64,000 nt of DNA, taken from the NCBI RefSeq assembly GCF_000518205.1, contig NZ_JADD01000003.1:62001-126000 (forward strand), read 5' to 3'. This DNA comes from Hutsoniella sourekii ATCC 700629 (GTDB taxonomy: Bacteria > Bacillota > Bacilli > Lactobacillales > Aerococcaceae). The notes below the pieces were generated by a model. That model ran no database searches and had not been told where the DNA came from. It was given only the letters and a program-made list of their open reading frames with translations. Below are positions 17,062 through 25,331 of this stretch, piece after piece (within the stretch, counting starts at the first letter, position 1; every line of letters starts with the position of its first letter). A program made the translations under genes and the position numbers.

Positions 17062-18048
17062 ATGAAAGATAAAATTATTGCCATTGATTTAGGTGGTACT
17101 ACTGCTAAATTAGCGATTATTAGGGTAGACGGAGCGATTGAGCATGAGTGGATCGTTGATACCGATAAGTCTAATCAGGGTTCTTTGATTGTTCCCAATT
17201 TAATAGATTCAATTCGTTCAACCTTATCGAATTTAGATATTCATTCTCAAGATTTACTTGGTATTGGAATGGGATCGCCGGGAACAGTTTCGTCCCAAGA
17301 TGAGACGGTTATTGGGGCCTATAATCTGAATTGGAAAAACCGACAAGAAGTTGGGGCTCAGTTTAGAGAAGCCTTTCAGCTACCATTTGCAATAGCTAAT
17401 GATGCAGATGTCGCAGCCTTAGGAGAACAGTGGTTGGGAGCTGGTGATCGGGTTCAAGATCTGGTGATGGTTACACTAGGTACGGGTGTTGGCGGAGGCG
17501 TAATTGTTGATGGAAAGATCGTAGAAGGATCAAGTGGAGGTGCGGGAGAGATTGGTCATATCACTATCTTACCAGACAGCCCGATTACTTGTACTTGTGG
17601 GAAGGCAGGATGCTTGGAAGCCTTAGCCTCTTCAACTGGTCTAATCAATTTAGTCCACCATTATCAAGCATCTTATGAAGGTGAATCTGAATTCTGTCAG
17701 CTGGTGCGTGATAATCAGAAGTTTGAGGCTAAAGATGTATTTGAAGCGGCCAAGGCGGGAGATTACTTTGCTATGGAAATGGTTGATTTCTATAGCTATT
17801 ATTTAGGCTTAGCTATCTCTCACATCATCAATATCCTCAACCCAGCTATTGTTGTACTAGGTGGAGGCGTCTCAAATGCAGGTGACTTCTTGTTAGGTAA
17901 GGTTAAGGAGAATTGTTACCCTTATGTATTTGAACCCCTGCGAGCAGCGACGAGTGTTCGCTTGGCTGAGCTTGGAAATCAAGCGGGTGTCCTGGGGGCA
18001 GCCCAATTAATTAATCAATTAGTAACGGAAGAAGGTCGAAGAATTTAA
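17062..18048 (+). CDS. glcK: ROK-family glucokinase
   Basis: A 328-residue cytoplasmic sugar kinase. It shows the phosphate-binding start AIDLGGTTAKLAII, the catalytic region ANDADVAALGE, GTGVGGGVIVDGKIVEGSSGGAGEIGH and the ROK zinc motif CTCGKAGCLEALAS. It phosphorylates glucose to glucose-6-phosphate, the precursor pool for the glg operon further on. TAGGAGGA precedes the ATG. The gene overlaps the next one by one base (TAATG). Confidence 0.94.
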   Translation: MKDKIIAIDLGGTTAKLAIIRVDGAIEHEWIVDTDKSNQGSLIVPNLIDSIRSTLSNLDIHSQDLLGIGMGSPGTVSSQDETVIGAYNLNWKNRQEVGAQFREAFQLPFAIANDADVAALGEQWLGAGDRVQDLVMVTLGTGVGGGVIVDGKIVEGSSGGAGEIGHITILPDSPITCTCGKAGCLEALASSTGLINLVHHYQASYEGESEFCQLVRDNQKFEAKDVFEAAKAGDYFAMEMVDFYSYYLGLAISHIINILNPAIVVLGGGVSNAGDFLLGKVKENCYPYVFEPLRAATSVRLAELGNQAGVLGAAQLINQLVTEEGRRI

Positions 18049-18443
18049 TGAGTTTAATTTATGCTTTAATGGCTATTTTAGTAATCGCAAGTTTGGCTTA
18101 TGGAATCTATTATTTAACCATGTTAGTTATGCGAAAGCGATCAGCAGAGATGGTTAACCAATATGAATTAGCTAAAGATATTAGACGTGTTCAGGTCATT
18201 GATGTTCGAGAAGAGCCTGAATTTAACGCCAAACATATTTTAGGTGCCAGAAATATACCCTCATCCCAATTTAAGCTAAGACTGGGCGAGCTGAGAAAGG
18301 ACAAGCCTATTTATCTGTATGATGATGATCTGACTCAAGCGTCTCGTGCGGCGAATCAATTGCGCAAAGCTGGCTATAGTGAGATCTATATTTTAGAGGA
18401 TGGTTTTGAATCTTGGACAGGTAAAACCAAGAGTAATATTTAA
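18048..18443 (+). CDS. Membrane-anchored rhodanese-like protein lacking the catalytic cysteine
   Basis: A 131-residue protein with a single N-terminal membrane helix (about 2-27) and a cytoplasmic rhodanese fold: VIDVREEPEFNAKHILGARNIPSSQF, then KPIYLYDDDLTQASRAA and GYSEIYILEDGFESW. The active-site cysteine that normally follows the I-Y-L-Y strand is aspartate (D92), and the protein contains no cysteine at all. Sulfur transfer is therefore not expected, and a binding or scaffolding role is more likely. It is translationally coupled to glcK. Confidence 0.88.
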   Translation: MSLIYALMAILVIASLAYGIYYLTMLVMRKRSAEMVNQYELAKDIRRVQVIDVREEPEFNAKHILGARNIPSSQFKLRLGELRKDKPIYLYDDDLTQASRAANQLRKAGYSEIYILEDGFESWTGKTKSNI

Positions 18444-18452
18444 TTATTAATT

Positions 18453-18506
18453 AAAAGCAAGAATGGTTCGATTAAATATTGATTTAACCGAACCATTCTT
18501 GCTTTT
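18453..18506 (+). terminator. Bidirectional terminator between the rhodanese gene and the small minus-strand gene
   Basis: An 18-bp perfect stem (AAAAGCAAGAATGGTTCG at 18453-18470 and its complement at 18489-18506) extends inward through A/T pairs to a loop of about 4. Flanking A4 and T4 tracts allow function in both directions. Confidence 0.9.
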
Positions 18507-18531
18507 GGATTTGTGTGAGCCGATAGGGCCC

Positions 18532-18675
18532 TTATTTAGCTAATAAGTTATAATAAATAGATAGACCTAGACTCATAACAATTGAAGCGAGGGTGACGAG
18601 TACAATGCTAAGAGCCAATACTTTTACTAAACGATCCATCCGAGATTTTTTCTTTTTTTGATATTTTTTACTCAA
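18532..18675 (-). CDS. 47-residue membrane protein, DUF4044-like
   Basis: The peptide begins MSKKYQKKKKSRMDRLVKVL, a strongly basic N terminus, and continues into one membrane helix, LALSIVLVTLASIVMSLGLS, with a short tail. This is the layout of the tiny DUF4044 proteins of Lactobacillales, whose role is unknown. The TTG at 18675 is chosen because GGAG lies 10 bases upstream and a near-consensus promoter lies just before. A longer frame from 18741 would start upstream of that promoter's transcript start. It has its own terminator. Confidence 0.7.
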   Translation of the reverse strand: MSKKYQKKKKSRMDRLVKVLALSIVLVTLASIVMSLGLSIYYNLLAK

Positions 18676-18707
18676 TCTTTTACATCTCCAATGTTTTCTT
18701 TTTTTAG

Positions 18708-18736
18708 ATTGTACTAGAATTTTGCGTGATTGGCAA
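18708..18736 (-). promoter_or_regulatory. Promoter of the small membrane protein
   Basis: On the minus strand, TTGCCA (18731-18736) and TACAAT (18708-18713) are separated by exactly 17 bp. The transcript would begin near 18701, giving a 25-base leader that carries the GGAG site. Confidence 0.78.
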
Positions 18737-18855
18737 CTCAACCTATAAGATGTGAAAAATATGAGTAAGACCTGTCAAAAAGTGGATATTTCTAATGAAA
18801 TTGTGTAAACTTGGGTTAGTGAAATCAATCAAATTATATAGAAAGAGGGAGTAGC

Positions 18856-19557
18856 ATGACTAAAGAAAAAAAACCAAGAGTACTAATTATCGAAGACGAG
18901 GATAATTTAGCTCGGTTTGTTGATTTGGAACTTGCACACGAAGGCTATGAAACAATGGTCTGCAATGACGGCCGCAGTGGACTCGAAGCTGCCCTGGAGG
19001 AGGATTGGGATGTCATTCTTCTAGACTTGATGTTGCCAGAATTGAATGGTCTTGAAGTGTGTCGCCGGATTCGTCCTGTCAAAGACACGCCGATTATTAT
19101 TATGACTGCTAGAGATTCTGTGATTGACCGCGTCTCTGGTCTTGATCAAGGAGCGGATGATTATATTGTTAAACCATTCGCTATTGAGGAATTATTGGCG
19201 CGCTTACGGGCCCTATTCCGCCGTATTCATCATGAAGAAGAGCAGAGAGCCACTCAACAGCCAACTGTTACTTACCGCGATTTAACCATCGAAAAGGCCA
19301 ACCGGGTTGTTAGACGCGGTAAAGAAGTGATTGAGCTGACTAAGCGTGAGTATGAATTGCTTCTTTATTTGATGGAAAACCTTAATATGGTCTTATCGCG
19401 AGATGTTCTATTAGATAAGGTATGGGGATATACATCTGAAGTGGAAACGAATGTCGTCGATGTATATATTCGTTACTTGCGTAATAAGATTGATAAGCCT
19501 GATCAAGAATCTTATATTCAAACGGTTCGTGGAACTGGTTATGTAATGAGAACTTAA
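18856..19557 (+). CDS. OmpR-family response regulator (CovR/ArlR-like)
   Basis: A 233-residue regulator. The receiver domain (about 8-122) has acidic residues E13/D14, the phosphoacceptor D57 in [15 protein letters not shown] in MTARD and K in IVKPFA. A winged-helix DNA-binding domain (about 135-232) follows, with [15 protein letters not shown] and [13 protein letters not shown]. The [14 protein letters not shown] segment is typical of CovR/CsrR and ArlR, regulators of virulence, capsule and autolysis. GAAAGAGGGA precedes the ATG. The sensor kinase starts at the last base of its stop. Confidence 0.9.
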   Translation: MTKEKKPRVLIIEDEDNLARFVDLELAHEGYETMVCNDGRSGLEAALEEDWDVILLDLMLPELNGLEVCRRIRPVKDTPIIIMTARDSVIDRVSGLDQGADDYIVKPFAIEELLARLRALFRRIHHEEEQRATQQPTVTYRDLTIEKANRVVRRGKEVIELTKREYELLLYLMENLNMVLSRDVLLDKVWGYTSEVETNVVDVYIRYLRNKIDKPDQESYIQTVRGTGYVMRT

Positions 19558-21023
19558 TGATGAAAGATTCTAATGGTAAAAGAAAACAACCCCTTTCCTT
19601 GCGTTGGAAATGGGGAATTTTCTTATTTGTAATATTTAGTTCCCTATTTTTCCTAGTATTAAAGACCTACTCTCATTACTCACACAAGATCCAGATTGAA
19701 GCTTATCAAGAGCAAGAAAAAGAGAGCTTCATTCGTGTTCAAAACTACATGATCAATCACTTGTCTCAAGACCGAACAGATCTTCAAGGCTTGACGCAGA
19801 CTTTGAAGCGATTGTCTTTGGATGAAGTGACAATCGTAATCAAAAGCCCTAACAATGAAATTCTCTATCAAACGAGGCCCTCTGTCTCATTGCCTGAACT
19901 TGAACCTGACCATGAATGGGGCTGGGTGGAAAGTAATGGCGAGGAATATTTGGTCGGAGTTCGGACCTTGCTCCCTTATAACTACCCGCAGAATGCCTTA
20001 CAAATTGAATACTATGCCCATCCTAGAAGATTGTTAGCCCTCGTCAACGACCAGGATCGTTTGATTAATTATTTGATCCTCGTCTCAGTGATTCTGACTC
20101 TAATTGCTTCATTTTTATTAAGTCATCGTTTCTTGAGATTTTTAACTTATTTGAATAATTCACTGGACTTAGTAGAAGAAGAAAGTCTATCCGATATTCG
20201 AGTACGTAAACCCAGAAGTGATGATGAGTGGAGTGATTTAAGTCTGCATGTGAATCGTCTTCTTGATAAAATCGATAGCTATGTAACCAATCAAAAGCAA
20301 TTTGTTGAAGATGTCTCGCATGAGTTGAGGACCCCAGTTGCTATTGTAGAAGGACACTTGAAGCTGTTACAAAGATGGGGTAAGGATGATCCAAAGGTTT
20401 TAGCTGAATCCATTGATGCTTCTCTACAAGAGATCACACGCATGAAGGGACTCGTTCAAGAAATGCTGGACCTGTCAAGAGCTGACCATGTAGATGTGGA
20501 CTATAAAGATTCGATCACAGAAATATACTCCACAGCCAAGCAAGTGTATAATAATTTTGTTATTTTATACCCTGATTTTAATATTTTCTTGGATAGCGAT
20601 GAGGATTCAACACCGGCATATGTAAGGATGTATCGTAATCACTTTGAACAAATCTTAATTATTCTTCTCGATAATGCTGTTAAGTATAGCACCGATCGTC
20701 AGGAAATTCATTTATCCGTTAGTCGTAGCATTAACCAAATTGAAATTGCTGTACAAGACTTTGGCGAAGGCATGAGTGAAGAAGATAAAGATAAGGTTTT
20801 TGGTCGTTTCTACCGGGTTGATAAGGCGCGCTCAAGAGATAAGGGTGGTAATGGATTAGGTCTGAGTATTGCGCAACAATTGGTGACTACCTATCGTGGT
20901 AAGATTTGGGTAGACAGTTCACTTAATCATGGATCGATCTTCTATATCGAACTACCCTTGATAACAAACACTGAAACCATTAATAAATTGTTAAAAATTG
21001 AAGCCGAAAGAGATAGCTTCTAA
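19557..21023 (+). CDS. Sensor histidine kinase (CovS/ArlS-like)
   Basis: A 488-residue kinase. Helix 1 is at about 17-37, an extracellular sensor of about 130 residues follows, and helix 2 is at about 170-193. HAMP comes next, then HisKA with the phosphorylated H255 in FVEDVSHELRTPVAI. The ATPase domain shows N box LLDNAVKYS, G1 DFGEGMSE, F box FGRFYRVDKARS and G2 GGNGLGLSIAQQL. All motifs are intact. It is coupled to the regulator gene by a one-base overlap. The signal sensed is unknown. Confidence 0.92.
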   Translation: MMKDSNGKRKQPLSLRWKWGIFLFVIFSSLFFLVLKTYSHYSHKIQIEAYQEQEKESFIRVQNYMINHLSQDRTDLQGLTQTLKRLSLDEVTIVIKSPNNEILYQTRPSVSLPELEPDHEWGWVESNGEEYLVGVRTLLPYNYPQNALQIEYYAHPRRLLALVNDQDRLINYLILVSVILTLIASFLLSHRFLRFLTYLNNSLDLVEEESLSDIRVRKPRSDDEWSDLSLHVNRLLDKIDSYVTNQKQFVEDVSHELRTPVAIVEGHLKLLQRWGKDDPKVLAESIDASLQEITRMKGLVQEMLDLSRADHVDVDYKDSITEIYSTAKQVYNNFVILYPDFNIFLDSDEDSTPAYVRMYRNHFEQILIILLDNAVKYSTDRQEIHLSVSRSINQIEIAVQDFGEGMSEEDKDKVFGRFYRVDKARSRDKGGNGLGLSIAQQLVTTYRGKIWVDSSLNHGSIFYIELPLITNTETINKLLKIEAERDSF

Positions 21024-21028
21024 AATTT

Positions 21029-21065
21029 AAAGCCCTCAGAAATCGTATCGAATTCTGAGGGCTTT
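21029..21065 (+). terminator. Bidirectional terminator between the kinase gene and yidC
   Basis: AAAGCCCTCAGAA (21029-21041) and its complement TTCTGAGGGCTTT (21053-21065) form a perfect 13-bp stem between two convergent genes. Confidence 0.9.
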
Positions 21066-21076
21066 ATAGTCTTTAA

Positions 21077-22012
21077 TTATTTGCGATTTTGTTTACCTTC
21101 ATTACGTCTTTTGTTTTTCTTTGTAGGAACCAGTCGATCTGAATCAATTTCATGAGAAGGATTTACTCGTTTTTTACGAGGTTTGATTTGTTGCTTGTAC
21201 TTGGCAATTTCTTCTTCAACTTGTTGCTGGGCTTTTGGACGTACCACTTGATTCATATATAATTGTTGAATAACAGCCCAGATTCCACCAGCTAAGAAAT
21301 AAAGACCTAAACCAGCAGCAGAAGAATAAGAGATCCAACCAAGCATGATCGGATTCATTAACATCATGGTTCGGCTAGTAGAAGCAGCCTGCTCATTATC
21401 GCTTTGTGGCATGGTCTTAGTCATCAACCAGCCTTGAAGAGCGTAAACAATAACGACTGCAACGACGATCACCAAGCTACGTTCTCCTAGATGAATCCCG
21501 AGGAAGGTGCTTTGTTTAATCGCTTCAGAAGAACGAATGGCGGCATATACCGCTGAAATAATTGGTAACTGAAGGAGTAGTGGTAAGCATCCACCCAGTC
21601 CTCCCATCATGTTAATGTCGTATTTCTTGTAAACACCCATTAATTCATTTTGTAGTTCTGCTTGAACTTTAGGATCCTTGCTGGCTTGGATTTCTGCATT
21701 TATTTCATCTATTTCAGGCTGAGCAAACTTCATCTTAGCCTGAGACATCATGGAATCCCTAGTCATCTTCATAGAACTTGGCATCATAAGGATTCGAGTT
21801 AAGATGGTCACGATAATAATCGCAATTCCGTAGTTATTGCCAAAGAGGTTAGCAATCCAGTCTAAAAAATGCGCCATTGGTCGCCCAATATATTCATAGA
21901 CCCAACCTGAAGGGTTACCAGCTGAGTCATATGAGACACAACCAGTCATCACTAAGCAGACTAGCATCAGCAAACCTGCAAGTTGTAATAATCTTTTCGT
22001 TTTTTTGTTCAT
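21077..22012 (-). CDS. yidC: Membrane protein insertase YidC/OxaA/SpoIIIJ
   Basis: A 311-residue lipoprotein insertase. The signal ends in a lipobox VMTGC (C25), so it is lipid-anchored. The five-helix YidC core follows, with the groove arginine in VTILTRILMMP and AYALQGWLMTK-like later helices, and a basic tail (KPRKKRVNPSHE and KKNKRRNEGKQNRK) that may contact ribosomes. It inserts proteins into the membrane alone or with SecYEG. GGAGTGA is 5 bases before the ATG. The acylphosphatase gene lies upstream on the same strand, a frequent yidC neighbour. Confidence 0.95.
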   Translation of the reverse strand: MNKKTKRLLQLAGLLMLVCLVMTGCVSYDSAGNPSGWVYEYIGRPMAHFLDWIANLFGNNYGIAIIIVTILTRILMMPSSMKMTRDSMMSQAKMKFAQPEIDEINAEIQASKDPKVQAELQNELMGVYKKYDINMMGGLGGCLPLLLQLPIISAVYAAIRSSEAIKQSTFLGIHLGERSLVIVVAVVIVYALQGWLMTKTMPQSDNEQAASTSRTMMLMNPIMLGWISYSSAAGLGLYFLAGGIWAVIQQLYMNQVVRPKAQQQVEEEIAKYKQQIKPRKKRVNPSHEIDSDRLVPTKKNKRRNEGKQNRK

Positions 22013-22093
22013 ATCTTCACTCCATCATCAAATATTCATACTAGACAACTATACTGAACTTGCATTAATTTTTCAATGAAAATAAAAGAGTCT

Positions 22094-22369
22094 TTAATAG
22101 ATAATTCTAAAGTCGTGATACTGTTTAGCGAGCTCAATTTCATGGACTTCAACTTGCTTGATTTTCATCATTCGGTGTCGGGGTATCTTGATCAGTCGAA
22201 TAAACTCTCTGATAGATCCCTGATCGCCTTGAGCGATGACCTTGACTCTACCATCACTCAAATTTCTGACCGTTCCATAGACAGGAAGATGGCGGCTGCA
22301 TTCCTGAACGTGAAAGCGAAAACCGACCCCTTGAACCTGGCCTGTAAAAAGTATTTCATATGTCTTCAT
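22094..22369 (-). CDS. acyP: Acylphosphatase
   Basis: A 91-residue enzyme that hydrolyses acyl phosphates. Both signatures are present: GQVQGVGFRFHVQ, containing the phosphate-binding arginine, and GTVRNLSDGRVKVIAQG, containing the catalytic asparagine. AGGATG precedes the ATG. A divergent promoter region separates it from the FtsK gene. Confidence 0.94.
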   Translation of the reverse strand: MKTYEILFTGQVQGVGFRFHVQECSRHLPVYGTVRNLSDGRVKVIAQGDQGSIREFIRLIKIPRHRMMKIKQVEVHEIELAKQYHDFRIIY

Positions 22370-22407
22370 CTACTATCATCCTATTCGAAAAAATTCAATC
22401 ATCATGC

Positions 22408-22436
22408 TATACTAGATCTTGGTTTATTATAGCAAA
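22408..22436. promoter_or_regulatory. Divergent overlapping extended -10 promoters for ftsK and acyP
   Basis: On the plus strand ATGCTATACT gives a TGC-extended -10 at 22408-22413, directed at the translocase gene. On the minus strand TTTGCTATAAT gives a TGC-extended perfect -10 (22426-22431), directed at acyP. The start sites would lie within about 10 bases of each other, so the two promoters may compete for polymerase. Confidence 0.6.
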
Positions 22437-22465
22437 TACCTATTCGACTAGCGAGGGGGGAATCA

Positions 22466-25222
22466 ATGGCACAGTCACAACAATCAAGAAGTCAATCGGC
22501 TAAAACTTATCAATTAAATTATGTAATTGCTGGCTTAATCTTATTGTTTATCCACACAGTGGCTTTATTGCATTGGGGATTTTTAGGGATGATGATAACG
22601 AATCTATATCGGCTTGTTGTTGGTGAATTCTACCCACTAATAATGGTAGCAATTATTTCTCTATCCTTGTATATGATTATCAAAGGACGTAGACCAATCA
22701 TAGCTTGGCCAAGGCTTTTAGGTTTTTCTTTGGTAACTTTATCATTAGCAAGTTTTCTTCATTTTCAAAGGTTTAGTCCTTACCGAGCACAAGGTTATCG
22801 TATGATTAGTCAAGTCATTGATTTATTTAAGGATGACTTTTTAACGGGACAAGCTAATCAACCGCTCGGTGGTGGTGTAGTTGGTGCTTCAACTTATACC
22901 TTATTAACGCCATTATTAGGATTTATGGGGAGCTATTTATTGCTTGTTCTGATCTTTCTTATCGGTTTTTGTTTATTAGTAGGAATTAGCCACAGAGACC
23001 TAATCCAAGCTACTCAATCCCTAGGTCACTACTTAAGAATAATGGGCCAAAAATCCCGAACTAGCTTGAGTCACATGAAAGAAGTTTTTCAGTACGGGGC
23101 ACCGGGAGATACTCGTGTTGATGACGACGCAAGCGATCATTCTGAAATTGGTTCAGAAGCGGAATTAAATGAAGAAGGATATGATCAATTGACAAATTAT
23201 TATCGAGGGGAAGAAAATAAAAAAAATTCAACAAGTTTTCTTAATCGAATAAAATCAAGTTTTCTAAGAGATAAACAAGCAAGTCCTGAGGACCTCTATC
23301 ATCACCGTTACCAACCAGCTTTTAAGGAAGACAAGAATCAGGAATGGAAAGATTACAACCAAGGAGTTCCTAAAGCTCGAACAGCTGCTAAACAACGTCG
23401 TGAAAAAGATGTTATTTTGGATATGGATTATTTTGATCAGATGGACAGTGGTATTGATTCTTCGATTAATCAACAAGTCAATTCCAGTCCTTCTCAAGTA
23501 TTCAATGAACATAATAATTATCAGGACATTCCAATATCAACTAATAATCAAGTAATTCCCACTTATAATCAGACTAACATTCAGGACAATCACTCTAAAC
23601 TAGATGAAGATGAAGCAGAGACAAACCAGCAAAAGGACTCTCGAGCTCAAGAGGAATCTAGCAGCTTCAACCCAGACTTTGAATCACCAAAATTAGCGGC
23701 TAGTCATTGGCAAGATGCCGCTCATACCAAGCACCAAGTAGGTAGTAATGACTGGGATGAACTATTGAGGGAAGAAGAAAGCACTAGCCACCAAACACTC
23801 CCTAAAAATAAGGTGAAAGCTGGGAGCTATCAACTACCAGGTCTGGACTTACTAACTAAAAGACCAGTCGCAGACCAATCAGAAGAATATCAACATATTA
23901 ACCACAATATTGAGAAGTTGGAACGAACTTTTGATAGTTTCAATATCGATGCTAAAGTGGTCAAGGCTAACTTAGGTCCTGCAGTAACCAAGTATGAAAT
24001 AGAACCTGCCATTGGTGTAAAAGTTTCTAAGATTGTATCACTATCAGATGATATCGCCCTAGCTTTAGCGGCACCTGATATCAGAATGGAAGCTCCTATA
24101 CCAGGAAAATCCTTAATAGGAATTGAAGTTCCTAACAAGCAGGTCAGTGCGGTTTCTTTCCATGAGGTTGTGGAAGCAGGGCTTGAATCTGATAAACTGT
24201 TAGAAGTTCCCTTGGGGAGAGATGTTTCAGGAAGTGTCTGCTTAGCGGACTTAGCCAAGATGCCCCATCTGCTAATAGCAGGGGCTACAGGGAGTGGTAA
24301 ATCTGTAGGAATTAACGTTATTATCGTCTCCTTACTCATGAAAGCCCGTCCTGAAGAAGTAAAATTCTTAATGATTGATCCCAAGCAAGTCGAGTTAAAT
24401 TTATATAACGATATTCCTCACTTACTAAGTCCAGTGGTCACTAATCCACGGAAAGCAGCCCAAGCGCTGAACAAGGTAGTTCAAGAAATGGAGCATCGCT
24501 ATGAGTTGTTTGCTTCAGTCGGGGTCAGAAATCAAGAAGGCTATAATGATTATGTAGAAAAAGTTAACAAAGAAGAGGGAACAGGTTATCAAAAGTTACC
24601 AAAGATTGTGGTCATTATTGATGAGTTAGCGGACTTGATGCTGGTCGCTAGTAACGAAGTAGAAAATTCGATTATTCGTTTAGCGCAAATGGCTCGTGCG
24701 GCAGGCATACATATGATTATTGCCACCCAAAGACCTTCTGTGGATGTCATTACAGGGATCATTAAAGCAAATGTTCCGTCACGACTAGCTTTTGCAGTGT
24801 CAAGTGGGACAGATTCTAGAACCATCCTAGATAGTAATGGGGCTGAAAAATTACTAGGCCGAGGAGATATGCTCTTTCAACCGATGGGGATGAACAAACC
24901 CCTGAGAGTGCAAGGAGCCTTTATTTCAGATGATGAAGTGGAGCGAGTGACTAATTTCATTAAGGCCCAACGAGAAGCGGACTATGATGAAAATATGATC
25001 GTTAGTGAAGAAGAGATGGAGCAGGCCGAAATCTCTGAAGATGAGTATTTTGAAGATGCAATCGAGTTAATTAAGGGACAGGAAACCATTTCAATTTCTC
25101 AGTTGCAACGGTCCTTTAGAATTGGCTATAATCGAGCCGCGCGCTTGATTGATGATCTTGAAGCCATTGGTTATGTCAGTGGACAAGATGGCAGCAAGCC
25201 AAGAAAAGTACTAATCGATTAG
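22466..25222 (+). CDS. ftsK: DNA translocase FtsK/SpoIIIE
   Basis: A 918-residue septal DNA pump. Four membrane helices occupy about 18-175. A long low-complexity, charge- and Gln/Asn/Ser-rich linker (about 200-450) follows. The motor has Walker A GATGSGKS (K612), Walker [12 protein letters not shown] and the [17 protein letters not shown] segment. The C-terminal gamma winged helix ([25 protein letters not shown]) reads polar DNA motifs. It moves trapped chromosome out of the closing septum. GAGGGGGG precedes the ATG. Confidence 0.95.
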   Translation: MAQSQQSRSQSAKTYQLNYVIAGLILLFIHTVALLHWGFLGMMITNLYRLVVGEFYPLIMVAIISLSLYMIIKGRRPIIAWPRLLGFSLVTLSLASFLHFQRFSPYRAQGYRMISQVIDLFKDDFLTGQANQPLGGGVVGASTYTLLTPLLGFMGSYLLLVLIFLIGFCLLVGISHRDLIQATQSLGHYLRIMGQKSRTSLSHMKEVFQYGAPGDTRVDDDASDHSEIGSEAELNEEGYDQLTNYYRGEENKKNSTSFLNRIKSSFLRDKQASPEDLYHHRYQPAFKEDKNQEWKDYNQGVPKARTAAKQRREKDVILDMDYFDQMDSGIDSSINQQVNSSPSQVFNEHNNYQDIPISTNNQVIPTYNQTNIQDNHSKLDEDEAETNQQKDSRAQEESSSFNPDFESPKLAASHWQDAAHTKHQVGSNDWDELLREEESTSHQTLPKNKVKAGSYQLPGLDLLTKRPVADQSEEYQHINHNIEKLERTFDSFNIDAKVVKANLGPAVTKYEIEPAIGVKVSKIVSLSDDIALALAAPDIRMEAPIPGKSLIGIEVPNKQVSAVSFHEVVEAGLESDKLLEVPLGRDVSGSVCLADLAKMPHLLIAGATGSGKSVGINVIIVSLLMKARPEEVKFLMIDPKQVELNLYNDIPHLLSPVVTNPRKAAQALNKVVQEMEHRYELFASVGVRNQEGYNDYVEKVNKEEGTGYQKLPKIVVIIDELADLMLVASNEVENSIIRLAQMARAAGIHMIIATQRPSVDVITGIIKANVPSRLAFAVSSGTDSRTILDSNGAEKLLGRGDMLFQPMGMNKPLRVQGAFISDDEVERVTNFIKAQREADYDENMIVSEEEMEQAEISEDEYFEDAIELIKGQETISISQLQRSFRIGYNRAARLIDDLEAIGYVSGQDGSKPRKVLID

Positions 25223-25229
25223 TAAAACA

Positions 25230-25239
25230 CGAACGTTCG
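25230..25239. promoter_or_regulatory. Perfect palindrome upstream of the nucleoside importer, possible operator
   Basis: CGAACGTTCG is a 10-bp perfect palindrome within AACACGAACGTTCGCC, centred about 70 bases upstream of the predicted start of transcription. The CGAAC core resembles PurR boxes of Firmicutes, and the operon is predicted to import nucleosides. It is not a LexA box, which needs four bases between GAAC and GTTC. The assignment is tentative. Confidence 0.4.
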
Positions 25240-25270
25240 CCAGTAAATGAAGGTGGAATATTTCTTTGGA

Positions 25271-25299
25271 TTGTTATCCATTGGCATAATCGATATAAT
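25271..25299 (+). promoter_or_regulatory. Promoter of the nucleoside importer operon
   Basis: TTGTTA (25271-25276), a 17-bp spacer and TATAAT (25294-25299) form a good sigma-A promoter. The transcript start is expected near 25306. Confidence 0.8.
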
Positions 25300-25331
25300 T
25301 ATTTTAGGTTAAAAATTTGGGAGGGAATGGA

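Noticed and set aside
18811-18840. TTGGGT-18-TATATA as promoter of the response regulator
   Set aside because: The predicted start would leave the GAAAGAGGGA site largely untranscribed, so I do not support it.
23890-24384. 164-codon open frame antisense to the FtsK motor region
   Set aside because: It lies wholly inside a clear translocase gene, has no ribosome binding site or recognisable domain, and its composition mirrors the opposite-strand codons.
25230-25239. CGAACGTTCG as a second SOS box
   Set aside because: The LexA consensus requires four bases between GAAC and GTTC. Here the half-sites abut, so it is listed only as an unassigned palindrome.
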